Below are positions 51,374 to 60,593 of a DNA stretch of 64,000 nt, piece after piece. Under the pieces are notes generated by a model that saw only the letters and a program-made list of their open reading frames with translations, was not told the origin of the DNA and ran no database searches. Made by a program: the position numbers and the translations under genes. Position 1 is the first letter of the stretch, and each line of letters begins with the position of its first letter. Source of the stretch: Glacieibacterium arshaanense (GTDB lineage: Bacteria; Pseudomonadota; Alphaproteobacteria; Sphingomonadales; Sphingomonadaceae); NCBI RefSeq assembly GCF_004681125.1, contig NZ_SIHO01000002.1, positions 658,562 to 722,561 of the forward strand, written 5' to 3'.

Positions 51374-51507
51374 GGGCCTTCGGCGGGCAGGGGCTTGCCC
51401 CTGGCACCCATATGAATATGACGGTGTCCAATCAGCCGGCGCCGCTCGTTGCAGCGCGGACTCAACTGTTTGGTGCAGGGGCAAGCCCCTGCCCGCCGGA
51501 GGCCCTT
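51372..51507. repeat. REP-like inverted pair (BIME-type)
   Basis: Two 32-nt arms in inverted orientation, 51372-51403 and 51476-51507, match at 31 of 32 positions; core AAGGGCCT(T/C)CGGCGGGCA. Each arm ends in its own hairpin, CAGGGGC-TT-GCCCCTG (51388-51403) and CAGGGGC-AA-GCCCCTG (51476-51491). The 72-nt spacer shows no gene. The arm is almost the same as that of the palindrome at 24342-24391. Confidence 0.75.
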
Positions 51508-51580
51508 TGCAATCACCCCTTCCCAATATGTCGTTATTAGATTATTGCGCGCGTGCATTCTATTATTACAGAGGTCTGCC

Positions 51581-52615
51581 ATGTTGTTCGACGCACCCGA
51601 CTTTGACGCGCACGAGGGAGTCCACTGGTTTGCCGATCGTGCGACGGGTCTGCGCGCGATTATTGCGGTGCATTCGACGCATCTCGGGCCGGCGGCGGGT
51701 GGTTGCCGGTTCTGGGATTATGCGAGCGATGGTGCGGCGCTGACCGATGCGCTGCGGCTGTCGCGCGGCATGAGCTACAAGAACGCCATGGCGGGGCTGC
51801 CGCTGGGTGGCGGCAAGGCGGTTATCCTGAAGCGCGAGCACAAGGATGATGCGTTGCTTGAAGCATTTGGCAGTGCGATTGAGTCGCTTAGCGGCAAATA
51901 TGTGACCGCCGAGGATGTCGGCATGACCGACCATGACATGACGGTGATCGCACGCAAGACGCGCCATGTGTCGGGCTTGCCGGTCAGCGCTGCGGCGGCG
52001 GGTGGTAACCCCGGTCCGTCGACCGCCGAGGGCGTGTTCCTCGGCATCCGCGCGGCGATCCGCCATAAGCTGAGCCGCGACAATTTCAACGGCGTCCATG
52101 TGGCGATTCAGGGCCTCGGCAGCGTCGGTATGGCATTGGCTGAACGTCTGCACGCGGCGGGCGCCAAGCTGACGGTGGCCGATATACACCCGGACCGCAC
52201 CGCACGCGCGGCGCGCGACCTTGGCGCGGACGTCGCCGATATCCGCGCGATTCTCGCGACCACGGCCGATGTGCTCAGCCCGTGCGCGCTGGGTGCGGTG
52301 CTCGACGAAGCCAGTATCGCGGCGCTCAATGTGCCGATCGTTGCCGGTGCGGCGAACAACCAGCTCGCGACGCCCGCCGATGGTGCGCGCGTCCAGGCGC
52401 GCGGCATCCTCTATGCGCCCGACTATGTCATCAACGCCGGCGGCATCATCAACGTCGCTGCCGAATATCTCGGCGCCGGCGATGCAGCTTCGGTGACTGC
52501 GGCGATTGCGAAGATCGAACCGCGACTGGCCGACATCTTCGCCACCGCCGACGCCGATGGCCGCAGCACCGACGTTGTAGCCGATGCAATGGCGCGGACG
52601 CTTATTGGACGCTGA
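51581..52615 (+). CDS. Glu/Leu/Phe/Val dehydrogenase family protein (leucine/valine dehydrogenase-like)
   Basis: A 344-residue NAD-dependent amino-acid dehydrogenase. ATGLRAIIAVHSTHLGPAAGGCRFWDY is the N-terminal substrate domain, MAGLPLGGGKAVI carries the catalytic Lys, SAAAAGGNPGPSTAEGVFLGI is the conserved hinge, and VAIQGLGSVGMALAERLHAAG the NAD fold. The size (~344) and N-terminus are like leucine or phenylalanine dehydrogenases, not glutamate dehydrogenases. ATG 51581 has AGAGG upstream. Oxidative deamination of branched-chain amino acids is the likely role. Confidence 0.88.
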   Translation: MLFDAPDFDAHEGVHWFADRATGLRAIIAVHSTHLGPAAGGCRFWDYASDGAALTDALRLSRGMSYKNAMAGLPLGGGKAVILKREHKDDALLEAFGSAIESLSGKYVTAEDVGMTDHDMTVIARKTRHVSGLPVSAAAAGGNPGPSTAEGVFLGIRAAIRHKLSRDNFNGVHVAIQGLGSVGMALAERLHAAGAKLTVADIHPDRTARAARDLGADVADIRAILATTADVLSPCALGAVLDEASIAALNVPIVAGAANNQLATPADGARVQARGILYAPDYVINAGGIINVAAEYLGAGDAASVTAAIAKIEPRLADIFATADADGRSTDVVADAMARTLIGR

Positions 52616-52673
52616 GGCCGGGGCCGCTGAGGCAGGGGCCGCCGGGGCTGGCTAGCTTGCCTCTAGTGCGCCG

Positions 52674-55600
52674 CTAATAGTCGCGCTTCCAGCGCACATT
52701 CAGGCTGGTGCCGCCCAACGTCGCGATTTCGCTGAGGATCGACAGCGACCGTGTCAGCGACACCTCGACGCTGGTCGCGGTGAAGCCCTGCGCGTCGGTG
52801 GTGACTTCGACATAGACGCGGTCGCCGATGTATTGCCCGGCGGCAATCGAGGTCTTGCGGCCGCGTGCCACATCGGCGGGCAGGATGCGCAGCCGGTCGA
52901 TGCCCAGCCCCTTGCGCACCGCGTTGATCGGGTTGAGCCCGCCGTTGCCGCCACGCAGCGTCGCCAGTGCGCCCGCCAGTTGCAGCGCTTCGGGTGCCGA
53001 CAGGTTCGTCACCGATGACCCGAACAGCACGCGCGACAGCACTTCATCTTCGGGGAGTGCCGGGACCGAACTGAAGCTGATCTGCGGGCGCTGCGCAGTG
53101 CCGGTGATGTTGAGCGTCGCGGTGAAGTCGGAACTCGAGTTTTCGGCGGTAATGTTGATGATCGGGTCGGGCGGGAAGTTGCCGGTGAAGCGTACATCGC
53201 CGCGGGTCAGCGCGAAGCGCTTGCCGGCGAAGTCATAGTCGCCGCGCACCAACGACACCTTGCCGGTGACACGCGGCGCTTCGATGCTGCCGGCGACGCG
53301 GACATTGGCGCTCCATTCCGAATCGAGCCCCATGCCGCGCACCGCGATGCGGTTGTCAGCCTCGACCCCCAGATCAAGCTGCCAGATCGTCGGCTTGGCC
53401 GGTCGCACGACGGGGCGGTGCGCAGCGGCACCATTGATTTCGGTGACCGGCAAGACCGGTACATCGGCGACCGAGGTGGTGCCGAGGTTGATGCGCGCCT
53501 GCTCGATATGGAGCTGCCCCTTGATAAGCGCGCCGTCGTCGCCCTTGTGGATGCGGACCTTGCCGGTGGCGCTGCCGCGCAGGTCGTCGCGGTTGATCAA
53601 CTGGGCGTTCTTCAGGTCGAGCGCAAACTCCATCGGAAAGCCACGCACCGCCGATAGGTCGATGCCGCCGCTGGCGCTGAGCGTACCGTCGCGGCCGGCG
53701 GTGGCGGTGAAGAATTTGAGCTCGAGCCGCGATTCGACGAAGCGGCTGTCGAGCTCGACCTTGTCGAGCACCAGCCCGATGCCGGTGCTTTCAATACGCG
53801 CGCCACTGGCTTTGAAGGCGCCGGCAAAGCGCGGATCGCCGAGCACGCCGCTGCCGTCGATGGCGATGGTCAGCGGCCCGCGCACGTCGATGCGGTCGAC
53901 GCCGGCCAGCGGCCAGATGGCTTCGGCGGGGCCGGCCCAGCGTAACTGCGCGAACAGCGGTGCAGCGAACAACCGGGTCAGCACCGGATCGGCGCGGCTG
54001 CCGGGGATGACCGCGAGCTGCGCTTGCGCGCGGCCTTCGATGCGGCCTTCGCGCGCGATGACCATGCGGGCGCTGGCGCTGCCGTTCGACATCACGGCGT
54101 TTATGCCAAGGTCGATGCGGTTCGATGCGGTGCCGGCGCCGGCGCGCGACAGGCCGTTGACGCGCAGGTCGGCACGCGCTTCGGGTAACTGGTCATTCGG
54201 GCCGTAGCGGAAGTCGATGCCGCCAAAGACATAGCCCGACAGGTCGAGGCTGGGGTTGACGAGGCGTGCCAGCCCGAGGCTGACGCGGTCGAGTTGCAGG
54301 TGCAGCGCCATGTCCTTGCCGAAGCTGCCGCTGGCTTCGATGCGGCCGTTGCGGATGAGCAGGGCTGTTGGTGCCAGTTTCCAGCTGCCATCGACGCGGT
54401 TGAGCACGGCGGGATGGTCGAGCTTGAGCGGGGCATTGCCGAGGTTGCCGACTGCCGAGATTGTCACGCGGTCGCTGGTCAGTTGCGCGCCTATGGTGCC
54501 GCCGAACGGTGCACCCGCATCACCGGCAAAAGTGACTTCGGTGGTGCCTACCCCGTTCAGATAATTGATCTTGCCGGTCGCGCTGCTGAAGCGTGTAGTG
54601 CCGCGTTCGAGATCTGTGACCGTGAAGCTGCCGCGCACGTCGGGGGGGCCGGAGCCGCTGTCGAACTGGATCGAGGCGGTGGCGCTGCCGCGGGCGACCG
54701 TGACCGGCGTCGCCAGCGCCAGCGTCGCCTTGTTGAGGTCGAGGTTGATTTCGGCATGCTGCGCCCCGGCAACGGTGCTCAGCAACGCCGCGCCATTGAT
54801 ACCGCGGCCATCGACATCAAGCCGCCCGGCAAACGGCCCCGCCGGGGTCTGCACCAGGCGGCCATGCGCGACCATTTCGGCGCCGGCAAGCTTGGTGAGT
54901 TCGACCGTCAGCGGCCCTTCGCCGGTCAGCACCAGCCCATTGGCGACTATCGGCCCGGCGCTGGAATCGGCGGTCGCCTCGAAGCTCCAGCCGCGCGGCG
55001 TTGCGGCGACGCGCGCGCCGATGTTGCGAATGTCGCCCGCCAACCCCGGCTGCGGCAGCTTGAGGTCGAACACCAGTCGGTCGGCAGGGCCGTTGACCGC
55101 GAACGTCACCGGGCCATAGTCGCGTAAATTGCCACCGCCGGTCAGCCGCACGGCGCCATTGGCGGCGACGGCACCGCTGCCGTTCAAGGTCAACGCGGGG
55201 GCGGTGAAGCGCACGTCATGCAATGCCAGTGCACCGTCGGGGGCAAGGTCGAATTTCGCCACAACCACCGGCAGACCGCCGAAGAAGTCGCGCGTTGCGG
55301 CGCTGTCGAGCCGCGTCATCGTCGCGCGCGCATTGCCGCCGACACGCACACCGGCGCTGTTCCCCGCGACGGTAACATTGGCCGCGACGTCGGCGACGCC
55401 GATGCCTTGCAACGCGTAGCGCGGCAGTTCGGCGGCGACGGTCGCAGTATAGGCGTTGGTCCTGCGGTTGAGTGCCGCACTGCCGCGCGCCGTCAGCCGG
55501 TCGGTGCGCAGGTTGAGCGCGCGGGCTTCAATGCGGTCGGGCAGTAGCGCGACTTGCGTATCGAGGTGCAGATTGCCCAGCAGCGCGTCGGTGGCCGCAC

Positions 55601-56885
55601 CCGCACCGCTGATGCGGCTAGCGCTGGCGGTGACCGGCACGACCAGCGGCGACCGGCCGAGTTGCACGACGCCCGAAACGCGCGGCGTGGTGATGACGGT
55701 CTTGTCGTAGCGCAGGCTGGTGGCGGTCACCAGATAATCGAGCAATGGTGCGGCGAACTTGCCCGCCAGCCGGCCGCGCAACCGGATGTCCTGACCGCCG
55801 AGTTTGGGGTCAGCGTCCTGCGGGCGTAGTAGCCGGGCATCGACGGTGAATCCTTTGAACAGCTCGTCGGCGAAATCGAGCTCGCCGGCCGCCACGACGT
55901 CGAGCGCGCGGCTGGTCAGGCGCAACTGTGTGTCGCCGCGTTTGTCGGCCATGGTCAGCTCGCCGGTCACCGCGACAGCCGGCGCCAGCAGCCGCGCTCC
56001 CGCGCCGTCGAGCAGTGCCGCCGGCATGACGTTGCCGTTGACGGTGAAGCTGCCGCTGCGCGCCTGCAGTTTGACATCGGCCAGCGACGTGCGCCGATTG
56101 GCGATCAGCGAACTCGCCTGCAGGCTGCCCGACCAGCTGCGCCAGCTGCCGTCACCGGTCAATTGCAGGTCAGTCGGATGCTTGAAATCGGCGAGCGCCA
56201 GCAGCGCACCGCCGGCGACGGCATTGACCGTCGCCTCGACATCAAAGCGGTCGCGGTCGGGCTCGATATCGAGCTTGAGCAGGACCCTGTCGCCGCTGCC
56301 GTTGGCGCCGGCTTCGGACAACGCGGTCAGATTGACCAGCGCGCGTCCATCATGGATGTCCGCATTGCCGGCAACGCGTAAAACCTGCCCATTTGCAGCG
56401 CCGTCCTTGGCAAAGCTCAGCCGGTCGATCTGCAGGCGTCCGATGAAGATATCGATGTCGGGCAGGATGTTGGGGTTGGAGGTCGGCAGCAGGTCGGGCA
56501 GCCGCAGCAGCCGTACATCGGGCGCGACGGCGCTGCGCACGGTGACCCGGTTGGTGATCAGGTCGCGCGGCCGCCAGTCGAAATCGGCAACCGGCACTTC
56601 GAGGAACACACCCTTGGTGTCGCTGAGCTTGAGATCGTGAACACGCAAGTCGCTGAACAGCGAGCCTTCGACGCGCCCGACGCTGAAGCCGATGCCGTTG
56701 TCGAGCCGCAACCGGTGCAACTGCGACACCAGGAAGCGATGGCCGACCGGCTGGTCGAGCAAAACCACTGCGCCCACCAGCAGCGCGACAATCAGCACCA
56801 GCGCCACGATAAACCGCCAGATGCTGCGGGCGGCCACAGCCAGGTTGCGCAAGGCGCCGGTCGCGGGATTGGGCGTATCGATCAT
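52674..56885 (-). CDS. tamB: Translocation and assembly module protein TamB
   Basis: A 1403-residue AsmA-like protein: an N-terminal membrane anchor (FIVALVLIVALLVGAVVLLDQP), then a very long beta-rich stretch of repeating amphipathic strands forming a periplasm-spanning groove, and a C-terminal DUF490 domain (SLVRGDYDFAGKRFALTRGDVRFTG, SVPALPEDEVLSRVLFGSSVTNLSAPEALQLA, SVEVSLTRSLSILSEIATLGG). With TamA it takes part in outer-membrane protein assembly or phospholipid transfer. Its ATG overlaps the tamA stop by 1 nt. Confidence 0.94.
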   Translation of the reverse strand: MIDTPNPATGALRNLAVAARSIWRFIVALVLIVALLVGAVVLLDQPVGHRFLVSQLHRLRLDNGIGFSVGRVEGSLFSDLRVHDLKLSDTKGVFLEVPVADFDWRPRDLITNRVTVRSAVAPDVRLLRLPDLLPTSNPNILPDIDIFIGRLQIDRLSFAKDGAANGQVLRVAGNADIHDGRALVNLTALSEAGANGSGDRVLLKLDIEPDRDRFDVEATVNAVAGGALLALADFKHPTDLQLTGDGSWRSWSGSLQASSLIANRRTSLADVKLQARSGSFTVNGNVMPAALLDGAGARLLAPAVAVTGELTMADKRGDTQLRLTSRALDVVAAGELDFADELFKGFTVDARLLRPQDADPKLGGQDIRLRGRLAGKFAAPLLDYLVTATSLRYDKTVITTPRVSGVVQLGRSPLVVPVTASASRISGAGAATDALLGNLHLDTQVALLPDRIEARALNLRTDRLTARGSAALNRRTNAYTATVAAELPRYALQGIGVADVAANVTVAGNSAGVRVGGNARATMTRLDSAATRDFFGGLPVVVAKFDLAPDGALALHDVRFTAPALTLNGSGAVAANGAVRLTGGGNLRDYGPVTFAVNGPADRLVFDLKLPQPGLAGDIRNIGARVAATPRGWSFEATADSSAGPIVANGLVLTGEGPLTVELTKLAGAEMVAHGRLVQTPAGPFAGRLDVDGRGINGAALLSTVAGAQHAEINLDLNKATLALATPVTVARGSATASIQFDSGSGPPDVRGSFTVTDLERGTTRFSSATGKINYLNGVGTTEVTFAGDAGAPFGGTIGAQLTSDRVTISAVGNLGNAPLKLDHPAVLNRVDGSWKLAPTALLIRNGRIEASGSFGKDMALHLQLDRVSLGLARLVNPSLDLSGYVFGGIDFRYGPNDQLPEARADLRVNGLSRAGAGTASNRIDLGINAVMSNGSASARMVIAREGRIEGRAQAQLAVIPGSRADPVLTRLFAAPLFAQLRWAGPAEAIWPLAGVDRIDVRGPLTIAIDGSGVLGDPRFAGAFKASGARIESTGIGLVLDKVELDSRFVESRLELKFFTATAGRDGTLSASGGIDLSAVRGFPMEFALDLKNAQLINRDDLRGSATGKVRIHKGDDGALIKGQLHIEQARINLGTTSVADVPVLPVTEINGAAAHRPVVRPAKPTIWQLDLGVEADNRIAVRGMGLDSEWSANVRVAGSIEAPRVTGKVSLVRGDYDFAGKRFALTRGDVRFTGNFPPDPIINITAENSSSDFTATLNITGTAQRPQISFSSVPALPEDEVLSRVLFGSSVTNLSAPEALQLAGALATLRGGNGGLNPINAVRKGLGIDRLRILPADVARGRKTSIAAGQYIGDRVYVEVTTDAQGFTATSVEVSLTRSLSILSEIATLGGTSLNVRWKRDY

Positions 56886-58852
56886 CAGAACGCCTGCCCG
56901 ATCGACACGTAGAACGCGACCTTGGGGTCATTCGGGCCGGGGTTGAGCGGCGTCGCGACATCGACGCGCACCGGCCCGAAGCTGGTGTAATAGCGCACGC
57001 CGATGCCGGCGCCGAAACTCATCCCCGAAAAGTCGGGCACGGTACCAGTGAACACCTGACCGGCGTCGACAAACGGCACGACGCCCCAGTCGCCGAAACG
57101 GATGCGCGCCTCCACGCTGACTTCGGTCAGTGAGTTGCCGCCGGTCGGCACACCCTGGGCGTCCTTGGGGCCGACTTGCTGGAAGTTGTAGCCGCGCACC
57201 GAGCCGCCGCCGCCGGCATAGAAGCGCCGCGTTGGCGCGATGTTGCCGCGCGATGCCCCGATGATCGAGCCAAAGTGCAGCCGTCCGGCGAGCGTCACGC
57301 TGCTCGCCACCGGCTGGTAGTAGGTGCCTTCGAGCTGGGCCCGGACATAAGCGAACGAGCCGCTTTCGAACGAGACCTGCGGCGAGGCGCGCATGTTGAT
57401 CCGGAAGCCGCGCTCAGGGTTGAGCAGGTCGTTCGAGCCGTCATAGCTCAGGCTCAAGGGGGCCGACAGAATGTAATACATCGTCCGCGGCGTGTTCGGG
57501 CCGGTCGAGGCGCTGAGGTCGGCTTCGTTCGATGCGGCGAACTCGACGCCGAGCGAATAATACCATTTCTTCTGCCAGATCAGGTTGGTCTCGAGCTCGA
57601 CGAGGCCGCCGATGGTGGCCGTCGTTGCATCGAACGCATCCTGGTTCTGCGTCGTCAATGCACCCGCGAGCACGAGAGTCCGGTCGCGCTTGAGCCAGTT
57701 GCGGCGGCGCAGTTCGGCGCCAAGGCCGATTTCGCGCTGCGCGAGAAGGCCGCTGAAGGTGACCTGGCCCTGCGGCGGCAACAGGTTGCGGTGTTGCCAG
57801 CTGCCGGCGACGCGGAAGCCTTCGCCCGTCGAATAACCGGCGCTCGCCGATACGGTGCGCAGCGGCGCAGTTTCGCCGGTGACGATCAGGTCGACTATCG
57901 CCGTGCCATCGGGGTTGGTGCCGGCGTTGACCGGCTTGATGACCACCGAGCCGTACAGGTTGGTCGCGATCAGCGCGCGCCGCAGATCCTCGACTTCGGC
58001 GGCGCTATAGACTTCGCCCGGCTTGAACCGCACCATGCGCTGCATATGGCGCGTGGTGATTTGCGCACTGCCCTCGCTTTTGACCGCACCGAATCGACCC
58101 AGCGGGCCAGGGTCGATCTTCTGCGTCAGGAGCGCTGCCGCCGCGGCATGATCAATGACAATGTCGGGGTCGCCGATTTCGGGGAACGGATGGCCCTTGG
58201 CCGCAAGCTGGCCGCGCAGACCGGCTTGCGCCGCATCGAACGGCGCGGCGGCAACGACAGTGCCCGCCGTCAGCCCGAGCGCGCTGCTTGCAACGATGAC
58301 ATCGGCCGGGGTAGGCGAAATAATGTCGATCTGCGTGAATTTGTAGAGCGGCCCGGGCTCGACGGTAATTTCGACGCGCAACGTGCCGCCGGCAGCGGGC
58401 GGGACGATCTTGGGGGTAATGGTACCGCCGTAATAGCCGACCGAGCGTAACAACTGGTCGATCAGCGCGACATCGGCAGTAGTGCGTCGGCGGATCTGCG
58501 CAATGTTGCTTGGCTCGTTGCGGCCCTTGTGGAGCAACGAGGTTTCATTGAAGCGCGCCATCAGGTTGAGCTGGCTTAGCCCGGTCACGACGACAACATA
58601 GCGGACATCAGCGTCGGTGATCGGTGTAGCATCGGCAGGCGCGGCGGTATTCTCAAGCGTCGGCCATGGCACCGCATTGCCGGGCAACGGTGCCATCGAA
58701 TCGAAGAACGGCGATTCGGTTGGCGCCGTCGGGGTTTCAGGCACCGTGGCCGTAGTCGGCACAGCGGTCGCAACCGGCGCCGCCGCCATTGCTGCAACCG
58801 GGTACAGCATCAGCGCCAGGACTGTCCCGGATACAACAACGCGATTGACCAT
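56885..58852 (-). CDS. tamA: TamA, Omp85-family outer-membrane protein
   Basis: A 655-residue Omp85 protein. After a signal peptide (VVVSGTVLALMLYPVAAMAA) come POTRA modules (about 130-330; VEITVEPGPLYKFTQIDI, RFKPGEVYSAAEVEDLRRAL) and a 16-strand barrel ending in VRVDVATPLNPGPNDPKVAFYVSIGQAF, with the FYAGGGGSVRGYNFQQVGP motif in the lid loop. The terminal aromatic Phe is the usual signal. Coupled to tamB. Confidence 0.94.
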   Translation of the reverse strand: MVNRVVVSGTVLALMLYPVAAMAAAPVATAVPTTATVPETPTAPTESPFFDSMAPLPGNAVPWPTLENTAAPADATPITDADVRYVVVVTGLSQLNLMARFNETSLLHKGRNEPSNIAQIRRRTTADVALIDQLLRSVGYYGGTITPKIVPPAAGGTLRVEITVEPGPLYKFTQIDIISPTPADVIVASSALGLTAGTVVAAAPFDAAQAGLRGQLAAKGHPFPEIGDPDIVIDHAAAAALLTQKIDPGPLGRFGAVKSEGSAQITTRHMQRMVRFKPGEVYSAAEVEDLRRALIATNLYGSVVIKPVNAGTNPDGTAIVDLIVTGETAPLRTVSASAGYSTGEGFRVAGSWQHRNLLPPQGQVTFSGLLAQREIGLGAELRRRNWLKRDRTLVLAGALTTQNQDAFDATTATIGGLVELETNLIWQKKWYYSLGVEFAASNEADLSASTGPNTPRTMYYILSAPLSLSYDGSNDLLNPERGFRINMRASPQVSFESGSFAYVRAQLEGTYYQPVASSVTLAGRLHFGSIIGASRGNIAPTRRFYAGGGGSVRGYNFQQVGPKDAQGVPTGGNSLTEVSVEARIRFGDWGVVPFVDAGQVFTGTVPDFSGMSFGAGIGVRYYTSFGPVRVDVATPLNPGPNDPKVAFYVSIGQAF

Positions 58853-58988
58853 CGTGCCCGTCTACCCGAGGTGCCGGTGCGCGCAAAGGCGCGAATTCGC
58901 TCCGTCATCATGTCGCGGTGCGCGCGTGGCTCTGGCGCCGCACGCGACGCCGTGGCAAATGGCGCGGATTGCATGGAGACAGGCACGC

Positions 58989-59150
58989 ATGGTCGAACGT
59001 GGTGGCGGCATTTTGATTGCCCTGGGGCTGATCATCGGCGCGGTTGTCGGGCTGTTTGCGGGCAATGGCGCGCTGGGCATGGTTGGCGGGCTGGTTGCGG
59101 GTGCGGCAGCGGCTTGGCTCATGGCGCGCCGCGACGATCAGCGCAAATAG
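58989..59150 (+). CDS. Small glycine-rich membrane protein (53 aa)
   Basis: A 53-residue protein with one or two TM segments of glycine-zipper type (ILIALGLIIGAVVGLFAGNG, MVGGLVAGAAAAWLMARR) and charged ends (VERG / RRDDQRK). GGAG lies about 13 nt ahead of the ATG at 58989, so translation may be weak. No known family. Between divergent tamA and convergent S24-repressor gene. Confidence 0.6.
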   Translation: MVERGGGILIALGLIIGAVVGLFAGNGALGMVGGLVAGAAAAWLMARRDDQRK

Positions 59151-59154
59151 CGGC

Positions 59155-59835
59155 CTAGTTCAGTCGCCGTCCGACCCATACTACGCGGCCGATAACACTG
59201 ACCTCCGCGGGGTCACAATTGTCCCAGCTCGGATAGGCTTCGTTGTCGCTGCGAATCATCAGGCGCTTGGTCGCCGGATTGACGCCGAGCCGCTTGACCA
59301 GCAGCGCATCATCGGTGCGCAGCACATAGATGCCGTCACGCAGCCGTTCGCGGTCATCGGTGTCGACAAGGATGTTGTCGCCGTCCGCCAGCGTCGGCAG
59401 CATTGAATCGCCCTCGACGCGGATCACCGAAAGCGCTTCGGGGCGACCGCTGGCAATCGAACGCACCCACTGCGACTGGAACGCCAACACCGCGACCGGC
59501 ACTTCGGTTTCGGTCACTGCGCCAGCGCCGGCCGAAGCGCCGATGTTGAGGTAAGGGATCAGCACATAGTCGTTCGCCGCCGCCGACGTGCCGGCGTGCG
59601 CCATCACCGCGCGACCGGCGTGCTCCTCCGGTCCGCCGAGCAGCCGTTCGGCAATGCCGAAATGCTGCGCCAGCAGGCGACGGTCGTCCTCGCTCAAACG
59701 CCGCGGGACGCCGCGTTTGACGAACTGTTGAATATAGGTCGGATTGCGACCGAGCAGTCGTGACAACGAGGCATAATCCTCGCCCGCCGCGGTGATCAAC
59801 GCATTCAACCGCAAGCGGATGGCGGTGTTATCCAT
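59155..59835 (-). CDS. S24-family LexA/CI-like repressor
   Basis: A 226-residue protein: a helix-turn-helix-like N-terminal region (LRLNALITAAGEDYASLSRLLGRNPTYIQQFVKRGVPRRL, 9-48) and a C-terminal S24 domain with the nucleophile Ser in VEGDSMLPTL (144) and general-base Lys in DDALLVKRLG (181). Such proteins self-cleave or act as non-cleaving repressors; an Ala-Gly cleavage site could be in SAGAGAV. AGGAGG precedes the ATG. It diverges from a small HTH gene across an AT-rich gap, as in phage CI/Cro switches. Confidence 0.88.
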   Translation of the reverse strand: MDNTAIRLRLNALITAAGEDYASLSRLLGRNPTYIQQFVKRGVPRRLSEDDRRLLAQHFGIAERLLGGPEEHAGRAVMAHAGTSAAANDYVLIPYLNIGASAGAGAVTETEVPVAVLAFQSQWVRSIASGRPEALSVIRVEGDSMLPTLADGDNILVDTDDRERLRDGIYVLRTDDALLVKRLGVNPATKRLMIRSDNEAYPSWDNCDPAEVSVIGRVVWVGRRLN

Positions 59836-59963
59836 TCGCCTGGAACCTCCTCTCCCGATCCCAAGGCACTACATATACTACAAATAGTTTTTTACCTAGA
59901 CTAGTAGGAAATTGCAACGGATAGTCGCTTATGGGTCCGATTCGGTTAGGGAGTATATCCAAT
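59836..59963. promoter_or_regulatory. AT-rich divergent control region between S24 repressor and small HTH gene
   Basis: This 128-nt gap contains an AT-rich run (about 59868-59912) with repeated CTA/TAG half-sites: CTACATATACTAC, CTACAAATAG, and CTAGACTAGTAG. They are candidates for operators read by the flanking regulators. TATATCC at 59953 may belong to the rightward promoter. Confidence 0.45.
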
Positions 59964-60161
59964 ATGACACTATTGTCCGCTGTCGAGCGTTGTCTGCGTA
60001 GCCACCGACTTCCCGCCTCGCGATTCGGTCGCCAGGCGGCACGCGATCCGCGACTGGTTTACGATCTGCGCCGTGGCCGCCAGCCACGCGCCGAAACCGA
60101 AGCCAAGGTTCTTGCCTATATCGCCGAAATTGCCACCCGGGCACCGCAGGTGTCGCAGTGA
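59964..60161 (+). CDS. Small HTH-type DNA-binding protein (65 aa)
   Basis: A 65-residue basic protein: MTLLSAVERCLRSHRLPASR, then FGRQAARDPRLVYDLRRGRQPRAETEAKVLAYIAEI, which reads as a Cro/XRE-like helix-turn-helix (FGRQAARDPRLVYDLRRG as the turn and recognition helix). It is divergent from the S24 repressor and overlaps the next start by GTGA. The frame runs back to 59931 but the ATG at 59964 gives the compact domain. Likely a partner or antagonist of the S24 protein; inference from layout. Confidence 0.75.
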   Translation: MTLLSAVERCLRSHRLPASRFGRQAARDPRLVYDLRRGRQPRAETEAKVLAYIAEIATRAPQVSQ

Positions 60162-60559
60162 GGCCGCTGACCCGCGATGCGCACCGCCCGCTGATGCAGG
60201 CGCTACGCTAGATTATCGGGCTGGGCGACACCGTCGTCGGGCTGTCGGCGAAGCTCGATGCGCTTCCGCCGTCACCAGCGACACCGCCGCTGATGCTGGT
60301 CGAATCGATCGGCAGCGAGCCCTGGGCCAGCGCCACTTTTGTCGGCCAGACGCACTGGATCCAACTACAGCTCGAGGGCCATGCCGACGCAGTAGCGGCA
60401 ACCTGCCGGCGCCTTGAAGCCGAGCTTGGCGAGGCCGAGTTTGATGTCGCCGGCCATATCGTTGCCGATGTCGCGGTCGAGGCCGCACTGCCAGTGACGG
60501 CCGCGGACGGCATCACGTCATGCAATCTGCGGCTCGAGATCCTGACGATCGAGGATTGA
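60158..60559 (+). pseudogene. Conserved-looking gene interrupted by an in-frame amber codon
   Basis: A GTG at 60158 overlaps the TGA of the small HTH gene (GTGA) and opens MRPLTRDAHRPLMQALR, then TAG at 60209-60211 (codon 18), after which the same frame continues without stop to 60559: IIGLGDTVVGLSAKLDALPP... LMLVESIGSEPWASATFVGQTHWIQL... to LRLEILTIED. The continuation has strong coding character and the two parts are one frame with no shift. It may be a point-mutation pseudogene, a suppressed amber, or reinitiate at the ATG at 60293 (88 aa). The product is unknown. Confidence 0.7.
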
Positions 60560-60593
60560 CCACCCGTGTCCGGCACCGTGGCGCGGGGGAACG

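Noticed and set aside
51449..51580. 44-residue N-terminal extension of the amino-acid dehydrogenase
   Set aside because: The extension reads through the REP-like repeat and has no SD; the ATG at 51581 has one.
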